Source of the DNA: Treponema sp.
GTDB lineage: Bacteria > Spirochaetota > Spirochaetia > Treponematales > Breznakiellaceae
DNA: 32,935 nucleotides
Assembly: GCA_031268975.1 (NCBI GenBank)
Contig: JAIRWM010000041.1
Coordinates: 1-32,935, forward strand
Direction of reading: 5' to 3'
In this document: positions 15,852-23,568 of the stretch, in pieces
How the letters are laid out: the number at the start of each line of letters is the position of its first letter
How positions within the stretch are numbered: position 1 is the stretch's first letter
Program-made: the position numbers and the translations under genes
The notes under the pieces: generated by a model
The model's database searches: none
Told to the model about the DNA's origin: nothing
What the model saw: only the letters and a program-made list of their open reading frames with translations

Positions 15852-17123
15852 TCAGTTTGTAACCACCCGGCAATACCGTTTCTTCCCCGCCCGCAGTACA
15901 ATTTCCCCGCCGTCGTCCAGCAGGTCTTCGGTAAGGGCGGCTTTCGGGCTGGTCACCGCCTCAAACCCGCCGCCCGATTTACTGCCGGCAAACGCCCCGC
16001 CCTGTTCCACAAGGCGGCGGGCTTCGCTTTTTGTCGCCGCGAGCCCTGAGTCCGCAAAAAGTTCAACGATATTGTAGCCCGCCGAAAATTTTGCCCGCTC
16101 CAGCGTCACGGTAGGCATGGCGCTTCTGTCGCCGCCGCCTGAAAACGCCGCCTTTGCCCCGGCAAGGGCCCTGTCTGCTTCATCGCTTCCGTGAATCAGG
16201 GCCGTCAGTTCCCAGGCAAGCATTTCCTTCGCCTCGTTGGGATTTTTCCCCGGCGCGCAAAGTTTTTCACATTCGTCTGTGTCCAGAAATGTAAACATAA
16301 GGAGAAAGCGCCTGACATCGGCATCCTGAACATTGCGCCAGTACTGGAAAAAATCATACGGGCTTGTCCGGGCCGGATCAAGAAAGATCGCTCCCTGTTC
16401 GGTCTTGCCCATTTTTTTGCCGTCTGATGTGGTAACAAGGGGAAATGTCATGCCGAAAACTTCGGCGCCTTCAACACGGCGTATCAAATCCGCGCCCGCC
16501 ACAATATTGCCCCACTGGTCGTCGCCGCCTATCTGGAGCACACAGCCGCGGCGGCGGTACAATTCCAGAAAGTCGTAGCTTTGCAAAAGCTGATAATTAA
16601 ATTCCAGGAAAGAAAGCCCTGTCTCAAGGCGGAGCTTGTACGCCTCAAAACTCAGCATACGGTTTACCGAAAAGTGGCTCCCGATTTCCCTGAGAAAGTC
16701 AATGTAATTAAGGTCCGCGAGCCAGTCCTTGTTGTTGGCAAAGCTTACCGAACCGGCGGCCGTTGCGGCAGCCGAACCGGCAGCGGTTCCGCCAAGGAAA
16801 CGATCAAGCTGAGCGGATATCGACTCGGCGTTGGCGTCGAGTTTTTCATAGTCAAGGATCTTCCGCATTTCGGTTTTGCCCGACGGGTCGCCGATCCGCG
16901 CGGTGCCGCCTCCGACAAGGGCTATGCCATTGTGTCCCGCGTCTTTAAGGTGGCGGAAGGCGAAAAACGGCACCATGTGGCCGATGTGGAGACTTGGACC
17001 TGTCGGATCGCATCCCACATAAAAAGTAACCGGCCCCGAATCCATGGCCGCCCCCAGGCGGCCAATATCGGTACATTGGGAAAAGAAACCCCTTGTTTTG
17101 AGATTCTCCATGGCTGTATTCAT
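15852..17123 (-). CDS. tyrS: Tyrosyl-tRNA synthetase
   Basis: Charges tRNA-Tyr with tyrosine. The 423-residue class I synthetase has the H-I-G-H motif near residue 46, the tyrosine-pocket stretch Q-I-G-G-D-D-Q-W-G-N, a variant signature K-M-G-K-T near 235, and a C-terminal S4-type RNA-binding domain from about 345. An Ala/Gly/Ser-rich stretch (G-T-A-A-G-S-A-A-A-T-A-A-G-S) near residue 115 is an apparent low-complexity insertion. The frame is open to 17171, but the ATG at 17123 fits the family N-terminus. No Shine-Dalgarno sequence precedes it, and a -10-like TATACT ends 6 bases before the ATG, so the mRNA may be leaderless. Confidence 0.93.
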   Translation of the reverse strand: MNTAMENLKTRGFFSQCTDIGRLGAAMDSGPVTFYVGCDPTGPSLHIGHMVPFFAFRHLKDAGHNGIALVGGGTARIGDPSGKTEMRKILDYEKLDANAESISAQLDRFLGGTAAGSAAATAAGSVSFANNKDWLADLNYIDFLREIGSHFSVNRMLSFEAYKLRLETGLSFLEFNYQLLQSYDFLELYRRRGCVLQIGGDDQWGNIVAGADLIRRVEGAEVFGMTFPLVTTSDGKKMGKTEQGAIFLDPARTSPYDFFQYWRNVQDADVRRFLLMFTFLDTDECEKLCAPGKNPNEAKEMLAWELTALIHGSDEADRALAGAKAAFSGGGDRSAMPTVTLERAKFSAGYNIVELFADSGLAATKSEARRLVEQGGAFAGSKSGGGFEAVTSPKAALTEDLLDDGGEIVLRAGKKRYCRVVTN

Positions 17124-17129
17124 GGGGAC

Positions 17130-17158
17130 AGTATACCAGCGGGAGCCGTGTTTTTCTA
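17130..17158 (-). promoter_or_regulatory. Candidate tyrS promoter giving a leaderless mRNA
   Basis: On the - strand, TAGAAA (17153-17158) and TATACT (17130-17135) are 17 bases apart. The -10 box ends 6 bases before the tyrS ATG, so transcription would begin at or next to the start codon. The -35 match is only 4 of 6. Confidence 0.4.
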
Positions 17159-17167
17159 CCGCGCCCG

Positions 17168-19777
17168 TCAAGCGGCGGGTTTTGCGGTTTTTTTGAACGT
17201 CAGCGCTTCGCTTTTGCCGGTTTTGTCGGCGCTTACGCAGTCGCCGTCGGTAATTTTTCCGGCAATGATGGCCTTTGCCAGCGGATTCTCAAGTTCAGCC
17301 TGGATGGTCCGCTTGAGGGGCCGGGCGCCAAAAAGGGGATCGTAGCCTTTTTCGGCAAGCCAGGCTTTCGCGGCGGCGCTGAGCGTAAGGGTGATTTTCC
17401 GTTCGGCAAGGCGCAGGGTAAGGCGGGCAAGCTGTATCTCCACGATTTTCCCGATTTCATCTTTGCCAAGACGGTTAAAGATCACCGTTTCGTCTATGCG
17501 ATTGAGGAATTCCGGACGGAAGCTCTGTTTTAAAAGTTCGGTAAGGGCATTCTTTACATCTTCCTGTTTTTTTGCGCCAAGAATCAGGTCGGAACCAAGG
17601 TTGCTTGTCATGATGATAATCACGTTCTTGAAGTCCACTACCCTGCCCTGCCCGTCGGTGAGCCGGCCGTCGTCAAGTATCTGGAGAAACACGTTAAACA
17701 CTTCGGTATGGGCCTTTTCGATTTCATCGAAAAGGATCACGCTGTAGGGCCGGCGGCGCACGGCTTCGGTAAGCTGGCCGCCCTGCTCATAGCCGACATA
17801 GCCCGGCGGTGCGCCGATAAGCCGGCTTACCGAATGCTTTTCGCCGTATTCGCTCATGTCGATACGGGTAAGGGCTTTTTCATCGTTAAACAAAAAATCC
17901 GCCAGGGTTTTTGCCAGTTCTGTTTTGCCGACGCCGGTGGGGCCCAGAAACAAAAAACTTCCCAGCGGCTTTGAGGCATCGGAAAGCCCGGCTTTGTTCC
18001 GCCTAATCGCATCGGCGATGGCCGCGACCGCGGCGCTTTGACCTACAACCCGCTGTTCAAGAACTTTTTCCAAATCGAGAAACTTTTGCAGTTCTCCCTT
18101 GAGCATTTTCGACACGGGAATTCCTGTCCACGTACTTACCACAAGGGCGATGTCTTCTTCGCTTACCTCTTCCCGGAGCAGCGCCGAGGAGTTTCCGGCG
18201 GCATCGCGTTTTTTTTCCATTTGGTCGGTAAGCGCCTTGAGTTTTTTCTGGGCTTCGGGAATATTCCCGTGTTTGACTTCCGCGGCCTTGGAAAGATTTC
18301 CTTCCCGCTCCCAGCGGGTTTCCTCGATCTTGAATTCTTCTATTTGCTGCTTTATGGCCCGGATCTTTTCAATGTCTTTTTTTTCACTTTCCCAGCGGGC
18401 CTTCATCGCGTCCCGCTCGGAAACAATGTCGGCGATTTCTTTTTCCAGTTTACCCAGTCTTTCTTTTGAAGCGGGATCTTCTTCGCGGGCCAGCGCCTGC
18501 TTTTCAATGGAAAGCTGCAATATTTTCCGTTCCAGCTTGTCAAGTTCCGTGGGGCGGGAATCAAGTTCCATTTTGAGCCGGCTTGCCGCCTCGTCCACAA
18601 GATCAATGGCCTTGTCGGGGAGAAACCGGCTGGTAATATAGCGGTCGGACAGAACCGCCGCGGCAACAAGGGCTTCGTCTTTAATGCGTACCCCGTGATG
18701 AACCTCGTAACGTTCCTGGAGGCCCCGGAGTATGGCGATGGTATCTTCAACGCTGGGTTCGGATGTATAAACCTGTTGAAAACGCCGTTCCAGCGCCGCG
18801 TCTTTCTCGATATGTTTGCGGTATTCGTCAAGGGTCGTCGCCCCGATACAACGCAGTTCGCCCCGTGCCAGGGCCGGCTTTAACAAATTGCTCGCATCGG
18901 TAGCGCCCTCCGCGGCGCCCGCCCCGACAAGGGTATGAAGCTCGTCGATAAAAAGGATAATTTTCCCCGAGGCGGCCTGTACTTCGTGGATCACCGCCTT
19001 GAGGCGCTCTTCAAATTCACCACGGAACTTCGCCCCGGCGACCAGCGCCCCCAAATCCAGGGCAAGCAGCTTTTTCCCCTTAAGACCCTCCGGCACGTCC
19101 CCGGCGACAATACGCCGGGCAAGCCCTTCGGCAATGGCTGTTTTCCCGACCCCCGGCTCTCCGATAAGAACGGGGTTGTTTTTTGTCCGCCGGGACAAAA
19201 CCTGCATAACCCGGCGTATTTCCTCGTCCCGGCCTATAACCGGATCAAGCTTTTCCTGGCGGGCAAGGGAAGTAAGGTCGCGGCAGTACTTTTCCAGCAC
19301 CTGGTACTTTTCTTCGGGATTCTGATCGGTAACGCGCTGATTCCCGCGCACGGCCTTGAGCGCCCCAAGAATGGCCTGTTTGTTGACTCCGGCGCGTGTA
19401 ACAATACCGCCGGCCTTTCCGTCGGAACAGGCGATGGCGATAAGAATATGCTCCGCCGAAACAAATTCATCTTTAAGGGCGGACGCTTCCGCCTCCGCCT
19501 TTGCCAGGACTTTTCCTGCGGCGCTTGAAAAATAAAGCTGGGCGGCGTCCCCGTAAATTTTGGGAACAGCCGAAACAAGCATGTCCGTTTCCTGCAAAAG
19601 CTGAGCGGGATTGGCCCCAATCCGCTCAATAATGGGCCGGGTAATGCCGTCGTCCTGTTCCAGCAGGGCTTTAAGGATATGTTCCGTCTCAACCTGTGAA
19701 TGATCGTTTCTTTGGGCAATGGAAGTAGCCTCGTTTAGGGCTTCCTGCGCCTTGATGGTAAACTTTTCATAATCCAT
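17168..19777 (-). CDS. clpB: ATP-dependent disaggregase ClpB
   Basis: The 869-residue Hsp100 chaperone rescues aggregated proteins together with DnaK. It has the N-terminal Clp repeat domain (to about 145), AAA+ domain 1 with Walker A G-E-P-G-V-G-K-T near 205, and a coiled-coil middle domain about 405-530 with long charged heptad stretches, which marks ClpB rather than ClpA/C. AAA+ domain 2 has G-P-T-G-V-G-K-T near 611 and pore loop G-Y-V-G-Y. It lies 105 bases downstream of the sigma-factor gene on the same strand, separated by a hairpin. No CIRCE-like element is seen in the gap, so expression may depend on the upstream sigma promoter or on a promoter I cannot identify. Confidence 0.96.
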   Translation of the reverse strand: MDYEKFTIKAQEALNEATSIAQRNDHSQVETEHILKALLEQDDGITRPIIERIGANPAQLLQETDMLVSAVPKIYGDAAQLYFSSAAGKVLAKAEAEASALKDEFVSAEHILIAIACSDGKAGGIVTRAGVNKQAILGALKAVRGNQRVTDQNPEEKYQVLEKYCRDLTSLARQEKLDPVIGRDEEIRRVMQVLSRRTKNNPVLIGEPGVGKTAIAEGLARRIVAGDVPEGLKGKKLLALDLGALVAGAKFRGEFEERLKAVIHEVQAASGKIILFIDELHTLVGAGAAEGATDASNLLKPALARGELRCIGATTLDEYRKHIEKDAALERRFQQVYTSEPSVEDTIAILRGLQERYEVHHGVRIKDEALVAAAVLSDRYITSRFLPDKAIDLVDEAASRLKMELDSRPTELDKLERKILQLSIEKQALAREEDPASKERLGKLEKEIADIVSERDAMKARWESEKKDIEKIRAIKQQIEEFKIEETRWEREGNLSKAAEVKHGNIPEAQKKLKALTDQMEKKRDAAGNSSALLREEVSEEDIALVVSTWTGIPVSKMLKGELQKFLDLEKVLEQRVVGQSAAVAAIADAIRRNKAGLSDASKPLGSFLFLGPTGVGKTELAKTLADFLFNDEKALTRIDMSEYGEKHSVSRLIGAPPGYVGYEQGGQLTEAVRRRPYSVILFDEIEKAHTEVFNVFLQILDDGRLTDGQGRVVDFKNVIIIMTSNLGSDLILGAKKQEDVKNALTELLKQSFRPEFLNRIDETVIFNRLGKDEIGKIVEIQLARLTLRLAERKITLTLSAAAKAWLAEKGYDPLFGARPLKRTIQAELENPLAKAIIAGKITDGDCVSADKTGKSEALTFKKTAKPAA

Positions 19778-19834
19778 AGGGCACCTGCTTTTTTAAAGGT
19801 TTTTGGGAACGCCGGTTTCAAAGCCGGGACGACC

Positions 19835-19872
19835 GTCCGGGAAGTACGGATTTTAATCCGCGTTTCCCGGAC
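19835..19872. terminator. Hairpin between the sigma-factor gene and clpB
   Basis: GTCCGGGAA (19835-19843) pairs perfectly with TTCCCGGAC (19864-19872), and an inner CGGATT/AATCCG extends the stem. No U-tract follows. The 38 bases at 19837-19874 align without gaps to 5633-5670 at roughly 80% identity, including an almost unchanged 17-base right end. Confidence 0.6.
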
Positions 19873-19882
19873 AGCCCCTTTC

Positions 19883-20752
19883 TTACGCCACGTAGGTTTC
19901 AAGAACCTCCCTGCGGGCGGGATGCTGAAGCCGTTTAAGGGCTTTTTTCTCTATCTGCCTGATCCTTTCTTTCGTAAGGTCAAAACGGTCGCCAATTTCT
20001 TTAAGCGAAAGGGGCGCGTTATTTCCAAGACCGTAACGGAACCTGATAACTTCGGCCTCTTTTTTGTCCATGGTGCGAAGAACCATCTCTATATCGTCCT
20101 GAAGGGCGGATTCGACAGCCTGGGCGTCCGGGGACAGATACTGTTCCGCCTCGATAAAGTCTCCAAGGCAGGAAGAACCCCTTTCGTCATAAACGGGGTT
20201 TTCCAGGGACACCATGTCGCGGGAAATGTTAAGCAGTTCCGACACCATGCCGGGATCCATGTCCAGAAGCCGCGCGACTTCCTTCACTTCCGACCCGCTC
20301 CCACCCTGAACGCATTTACGGGCTTTTTCAATCTGCACAAGCTCGTTTACTCTGTTAAGGGGAAGCCGAATCATCCTGGACTTTTCACAGATTGCCTTGA
20401 GTACCGCCTGCCGTATCCACCAGACGGCGTAGGAGATAAAATGGTACCCTTTCTCGACATCAAACCGTTTTACCGCGTTGAGAAGCCCTATGTTCCCTTC
20501 GCTGATAAGATCTTCCAGAGGCAGTCCCTGTCCCTGGTATTTTTTCGCTACATTCACCACAAAACGAAGATTGGCGTTAACCAACTTTTCACGGGCTCTT
20601 TTGTCACCCTTTGCCGCTTTCCTGGCGACTGCGTCTTCTTCTTCCCTTGAAAGCAGGGGGATACGGTTAATTTCGCGTAAATACATGGCAAGGGTATTTT
20701 CCCCGCCAGCTCCGGCATTTTGTTTTACTGCGTTACGTTTAGTCGCGGTCAT
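19883..20752 (-). CDS. RNA polymerase sigma factor, RpoD/RpoS-type group 2
   Basis: The 289-residue sigma-70-family protein contains regions 1.2 (Y-L-R-E-I-N-R-I-P-L-L near residue 30), 2 (D-L-I-S-E-G-N-I-G-L, then Y-A-V-W-W-I-R-Q-A), 3 and 4 (E-R-I-R-Q-I-E followed by a C-terminal helix). It lacks region 1.1 and the large non-conserved insertion of primary sigma factors, so it is probably an alternative, group 2 factor recognising -35/-10 promoters like those of RpoD. The ATG at 20752 has GGAGG at 20758-20762; a frame extension to 20803 would start inside the promoter and is rejected. It is preceded by a sigma-54 promoter. groES lies upstream and clpB downstream, both on the same strand, suggesting a stress role. 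Confidence 0.88.
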   Translation of the reverse strand: MTATKRNAVKQNAGAGGENTLAMYLREINRIPLLSREEEDAVARKAAKGDKRAREKLVNANLRFVVNVAKKYQGQGLPLEDLISEGNIGLLNAVKRFDVEKGYHFISYAVWWIRQAVLKAICEKSRMIRLPLNRVNELVQIEKARKCVQGGSGSEVKEVARLLDMDPGMVSELLNISRDMVSLENPVYDERGSSCLGDFIEAEQYLSPDAQAVESALQDDIEMVLRTMDKKEAEVIRFRYGLGNNAPLSLKEIGDRFDLTKERIRQIEKKALKRLQHPARREVLETYVA

Positions 20753-20786
20753 AGACACCTCCGATTCTTTTATATGCCTTTTAATA

Positions 20787-20802
20787 AGCAAGAACTGTGC
20801 CA
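20787..20802 (-). promoter_or_regulatory. Sigma-54 (-24/-12) promoter of the sigma-factor gene
   Basis: On the - strand the sequence TGGCACAGTTCTTGCT matches the RpoN consensus TGGCACGNNNNTTGCW at every fixed position except the seventh (A for G). The GG and GC pairs are exactly 12 bases apart. Transcription would start near 20776, about 24 bases before the ATG, leaving just room for the GGAGG. Confidence 0.8.
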
Positions 20803-20830
20803 AGTACCGGACTAAAAAGATAAAGATTAT

Positions 20831-20857
20831 GTAATTCCTTATCCTGTAAGGAATTAC
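20831..20857. promoter_or_regulatory. Perfect 10-bp inverted repeat upstream of the sigma-54 promoter
   Basis: GTAATTCCTT (20831-20840) and AAGGAATTAC (20848-20857) form a perfect inverted repeat with a 7-base spacer, centred about 68 bases before the predicted start of the sigma gene. It is a candidate binding site for a sigma-54 activator. TTTTT follows two bases after it on the + strand, so a terminator for + strand transcripts is an alternative, but no + strand gene precedes it. Confidence 0.5.
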
Positions 20858-20958
20858 ACTTTTTCCACGCAGGGCGGGTACGTTTTTTCTGTATGTTTAC
20901 GGTATGATTATCTGTGTCGTATTGACACACAAGCGGAAAAGCGCCCCAGGATTGGGTC

Positions 20959-20990
20959 ATCTTGACCGCTCCAGGCGGAGTGGTCAAGAT
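20959..20990. terminator. 14-bp hairpin after groES
   Basis: ATCTTGACCGCTCC (20959-20972) pairs with GGAGTGGTCAAGAT (20977-20990), including one G-U pair and a 4-base loop. It lies 14 bases past the groES stop. A short T-run follows only on the + strand, so on the groES strand it would be a hairpin without U-tract. Confidence 0.6.
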
Positions 20991-21004
20991 TTTACCGGGC
21001 CGCC

Positions 21005-21277
21005 TTACTCAATAACGGCGACAATGTCGCCCATTTTGAGGATCAGGTGTTCTACGCCGTCAATTTTGATCTGGGTTCCGGCGTACTTGTCGTACATCAC
21101 CTTCTGGCCCGCCTTTACGGTAACCTTTTCTTTTTCGGTGCCCGGCCCAACTTCAACAACCGCTCCCTGCTGGGTCTTTTCCTGGGCGGTATCGGGGATG
21201 ATAATCCCCCCGGCGGTCTTTGCCTCATTCTTCTCCAGCTTTACAATGACCCTGTCAGCCAAGGGTTTTACCTTCAT
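21005..21277 (-). CDS. groES: Co-chaperonin GroES (Hsp10)
   Basis: The 90-residue protein is the full usual length. It has the K-P-L-A-D-R-V start and the mobile-loop region (E-A-K-T-A-G-G-I-I-I-P-D-T), followed by the typical V-G-P-G and the end G-D-I-V-A-V. Caps the GroEL folding chamber. GroEL is not adjacent on either side, unlike the common groESL operon. The ATG at 21277 has GGAGG upstream. A good sigma-70 promoter lies about 80 bases upstream, and no CIRCE inverted repeat is visible between promoter and start. Confidence 0.96.
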   Translation of the reverse strand: MKVKPLADRVIVKLEKNEAKTAGGIIIPDTAQEKTQQGAVVEVGPGTEKEKVTVKAGQKVMYDKYAGTQIKIDGVEHLILKMGDIVAVIE

Positions 21278-21354
21278 ATTGTTCCTCCTGATGATAATTA
21301 AAAAGTAGTCGACGGATTGCTCAAAACCCAAAGTTCTGAAAAATCGCTGCTACC

Positions 21355-21383
21355 AATATAAAAAAAGCGCCGATCAAAGTCAA
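21355..21383 (-). promoter_or_regulatory. Sigma-70 promoter of groES
   Basis: On the - strand TTGACT (21378-21383) and TATATT (21355-21360) are separated by 17 bases, each one mismatch from consensus. The predicted start near 21348 gives a leader of about 70 bases. Confidence 0.7.
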
Positions 21384-21477
21384 GCCGGCATCCATGCCGA
21401 TCCAAAACGCGGAACGGTCTGGTTATTCACCGGGCGGCCGCCGTCCGTGGCGGCCAAGAGGCATCCCTGTCGAGCGG

Positions 21478-21864
21478 CTACCCTTTCCTGATATACAATG
21501 GGATGGACGAAATTTCCTTTTCGTCGACATACAGAGCGAAATTAACCACCCCGCTGGACGAAAAGCGCAGGTTGGAGAAGGTAAACACCAGGTGAGACAC
21601 CGCGGTGGCGTTTCCGGCGCCTTTCACATCTACTTTGCCGGTAATCGGCTCTATGCTCATCTCCCCGTCAAGGTCCCTGGTTTCTATCCTGAAATTGTGA
21701 TCGGTGAATTCCCACAAATCGAAGCGTATGCGGATGACGATGGAAAGCTGCGGATGGACACAGGGAAAATTCCTGGAAACGATGGTGTCGAATGTCCCTA
21801 CAACGGTAAGTTTGCCTCCGGATTCCTGGGCATAGTCGCAAAAGGTAAAAAGTTCTGTTTTCAT
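21478..21864 (-). CDS. DUF6941-like small protein of unknown function
   Basis: The 128-residue protein looks soluble and beta-rich, with no signal peptide or membrane segment. It opens with a short motif M-K-T-E-L-F-T-F-C-D-Y-A and then G-G-K-L-T-V-V-G-T-F-D, which resembles the DUF6941 family. Its ATG overlaps the stop of the diguanylate cyclase gene as ATGA, so it is co-translated with it and may act in the same pathway. The biochemical function is unknown. Confidence 0.65.
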   Translation of the reverse strand: MKTELFTFCDYAQESGGKLTVVGTFDTIVSRNFPCVHPQLSIVIRIRFDLWEFTDHNFRIETRDLDGEMSIEPITGKVDVKGAGNATAVSHLVFTFSNLRFSSSGVVNFALYVDEKEISSIPLYIRKG

Positions 21865-22892
21865 ACGGCTGATAACTCGCTTTTGGTTTTTAAATTCAGG
21901 GAGGAATCTCTCTCCAACTGGGGGGTAAACAGCACGACATTGTTCCTGCCTTTCCGTTTGGCGCCGTACAGGGCGATATCCGCGTTGTTGATCAGTTTTT
22001 GGACATATTCCTTTTCCCCCGGATCGCCTTCCGCCCTGGCTACCCCGAAGCTGGCGGTAACCTGTACCGACTGGTTTTCCAGAAGTACCGGCGAAGAAGC
22101 CAGGGCGCTTCTGAGCCGTTCGGCGATTGCCATACCGGCGTCTTCATCCGAATTGTAAAAAAATATTGTGAATTCCTCCCCGCCGTAACGCCCCAAAAAG
22201 TCGCCTTTTCGAAGGCCCCCGGAAAGTACCCGGACAATGTGGCGCAGGGCTTCGTCCCCGGAAATATGACCGTAGGTATCGTTAAACTGTTTAAAATAAT
22301 CGATGTCCATAATTGCCATGCAGCAGCGCACTTTATTTTTTACCGCGTTTTTGAGCGCGGCTGCCGCCATCTCTATAAACGAAAGCCGGTTAAACGTGCC
22401 CGTCAACGGATCGTGGCTTGCCAAATACTTAAGCCGGGCTTCGCTTTCCTGCAGGGCTTCCACAACGGTATTACGGCTGCTTACTTCGCTGCGCAGGGTA
22501 TCGGTAAGGGCGGTGAGGGTTTCTTCCTTCTGCCTGAGCTCTTCCAGGGTTTTGTGAAGATACCTGACCATGTTGTTAAAGGCGGTAGAAAATTCCCCCA
22601 TAAAATGAACTTCCTGGGTAAAATCGCCTTTTTCCACAAGCCTGACCTGCCAAATAAGATGCTGCAAGTGGGATTGAAGGGCTTTAAGGCAGCCCGGTAT
22701 GATGCCCCTGATCTTGATAACCGGGGAAAAGTCTCCGGCTGAAAAAGAAAACAGCGTTTCACGGATGATCTGTATTTCTTCGTGAATTTCCCTGAGTTGG
22801 GGAATTTCGGCCAATTCCCCTTCCAGTCTGGGAACCGTGTTATCCCGCAAGAGTTTTCTTACATGTTCAAGGCCCGCCGTTGTTTCCAGCAT
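21861..22892 (-). CDS. Diguanylate cyclase (GGDEF protein) with I-site
   Basis: The 343-residue protein makes c-di-GMP from two GTP. The C-terminal GGDEF domain (about 165-325) has the active-site G-G-E-E-F near 236, and an R-K-G-D inhibitory I-site exactly five residues before it, so product inhibition is expected. A HAMP-like segment about residues 75-135 and a coiled coil follow a helical N-terminus. There is no convincing membrane segment, so the enzyme is probably cytoplasmic. The ATG at 22892 begins 4 bases after the V4R stop; a TTG further upstream at 22958 would overlap that gene and is less likely. It overlaps the downstream small gene by 4 bases. The adjacent V4R protein is a likely input sensor. 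Confidence 0.92.
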   Translation of the reverse strand: MLETTAGLEHVRKLLRDNTVPRLEGELAEIPQLREIHEEIQIIRETLFSFSAGDFSPVIKIRGIIPGCLKALQSHLQHLIWQVRLVEKGDFTQEVHFMGEFSTAFNNMVRYLHKTLEELRQKEETLTALTDTLRSEVSSRNTVVEALQESEARLKYLASHDPLTGTFNRLSFIEMAAAALKNAVKNKVRCCMAIMDIDYFKQFNDTYGHISGDEALRHIVRVLSGGLRKGDFLGRYGGEEFTIFFYNSDEDAGMAIAERLRSALASSPVLLENQSVQVTASFGVARAEGDPGEKEYVQKLINNADIALYGAKRKGRNNVVLFTPQLERDSSLNLKTKSELSAV

Positions 22893-22896
22893 AAAA

Positions 22897-23427
22897 TCAG
22901 GAGGCGAGCATCTTTGCTTCAAAGCGGCAGGTCCGGGATCCGGTACACCAACAGTCAATTTCCTTCACGTCAAACCCCTTGCCGCTGAAACATTCAAGCA
23001 CACCCCGGATAAACCCTTCGTCGTATACGCAGACCACGTCCGCCGTATCGGCGAGGCCGGAACAGTCCAGGTCTTCGTCGACAGTAAAAATAAAGCGGGA
23101 ATTGTCGGTTTCCGCGGATTCCACCCGGAAAATTCCTATGCCAAGCTGGGTAAAGGCTTCGTGTATTTTAACCGTCAGCGAGGAAACATTATCGGCTCCA
23201 GAAAGGAATTTTTCGAAAAACGCCTTTCCCGCCATAACGCCCGCCTCGCGGAACAGGCTGTCGGCCGCCTCGGTTCCGTAATGCTGTTCCAGAACATCCC
23301 GCAGGGTAAACTGAAAAAGGCGGTACACTTCTATCCGGGTATTTGGCCCAAGACTGGGCCGGGCGACCTGCATATCCGCGCCTACGGTATTGTCCCAGTC
23401 AAACTTGTACTTTCGTTGAGTTTCCAT
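22897..23427 (-). CDS. V4R (4-vinyl reductase) domain small-molecule sensor protein
   Basis: The 176-residue protein ends with C-W-C-T-G-S-R-T-C-R-F-E, the Cys cluster typical of V4R domains, which bind small hydrophobic ligands or a metal. The N-terminal part (L-F-Q-F-T-L-R-D-V-L, G-V-M-A-G-K-A-F-F) also fits the V4R fold. It is the first gene of a three-gene operon with the diguanylate cyclase and the DUF6941-like gene. The ATG at 23427 has AAGGAGA upstream; the frame is open another 57 codons, but that region holds the promoter. It probably senses a ligand or redox state and controls the cyclase, which is inference. Confidence 0.8.
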   Translation of the reverse strand: METQRKYKFDWDNTVGADMQVARPSLGPNTRIEVYRLFQFTLRDVLEQHYGTEAADSLFREAGVMAGKAFFEKFLSGADNVSSLTVKIHEAFTQLGIGIFRVESAETDNSRFIFTVDEDLDCSGLADTADVVCVYDEGFIRGVLECFSGKGFDVKEIDCWCTGSRTCRFEAKMLAS

Positions 23428-23457
23428 ATTTTCTCCTTGAATCAGCGGATCAGTTGA

Positions 23458-23486
23458 ATGATATACCAAAAATGCCATATCCGCAA
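23458..23486 (-). promoter_or_regulatory. Sigma-70 promoter of the V4R operon
   Basis: On the - strand TTGCGG (23481-23486) and TATCAT (23458-23463) are 17 bases apart. The start would be near 23451, about 25 bases before the V4R ATG. It is divergent from the dnaE promoter. Confidence 0.5.
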
Positions 23487-23533
23487 CCGAAATTGACTGC
23501 TTCTTCTTAAAACGGCACTTCGCCGGATTTTCA

Positions 23534-23562
23534 TTGAAACAGCTTCTTTTTTTGGCTACAAT
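23534..23562 (+). promoter_or_regulatory. dnaE promoter, predicted to give a leaderless mRNA
   Basis: TTGAAA (23534-23539) and TACAAT (23557-23562) are 17 bases apart. The -10 box ends 6 bases before the dnaE ATG at 23569, so the normal start distance places the first transcribed base at the ATG. No Shine-Dalgarno sequence is present. Confidence 0.65.
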
Positions 23563-23568
23563 AATGCC

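Noticed and set aside
20831-20863. Intrinsic terminator on the + strand (stem followed by TTTTT)
   Set aside because: No + strand gene lies upstream, and the AT-rich stem is better explained as a protein-binding inverted repeat upstream of the sigma-54 promoter. Kept only as an alternative.
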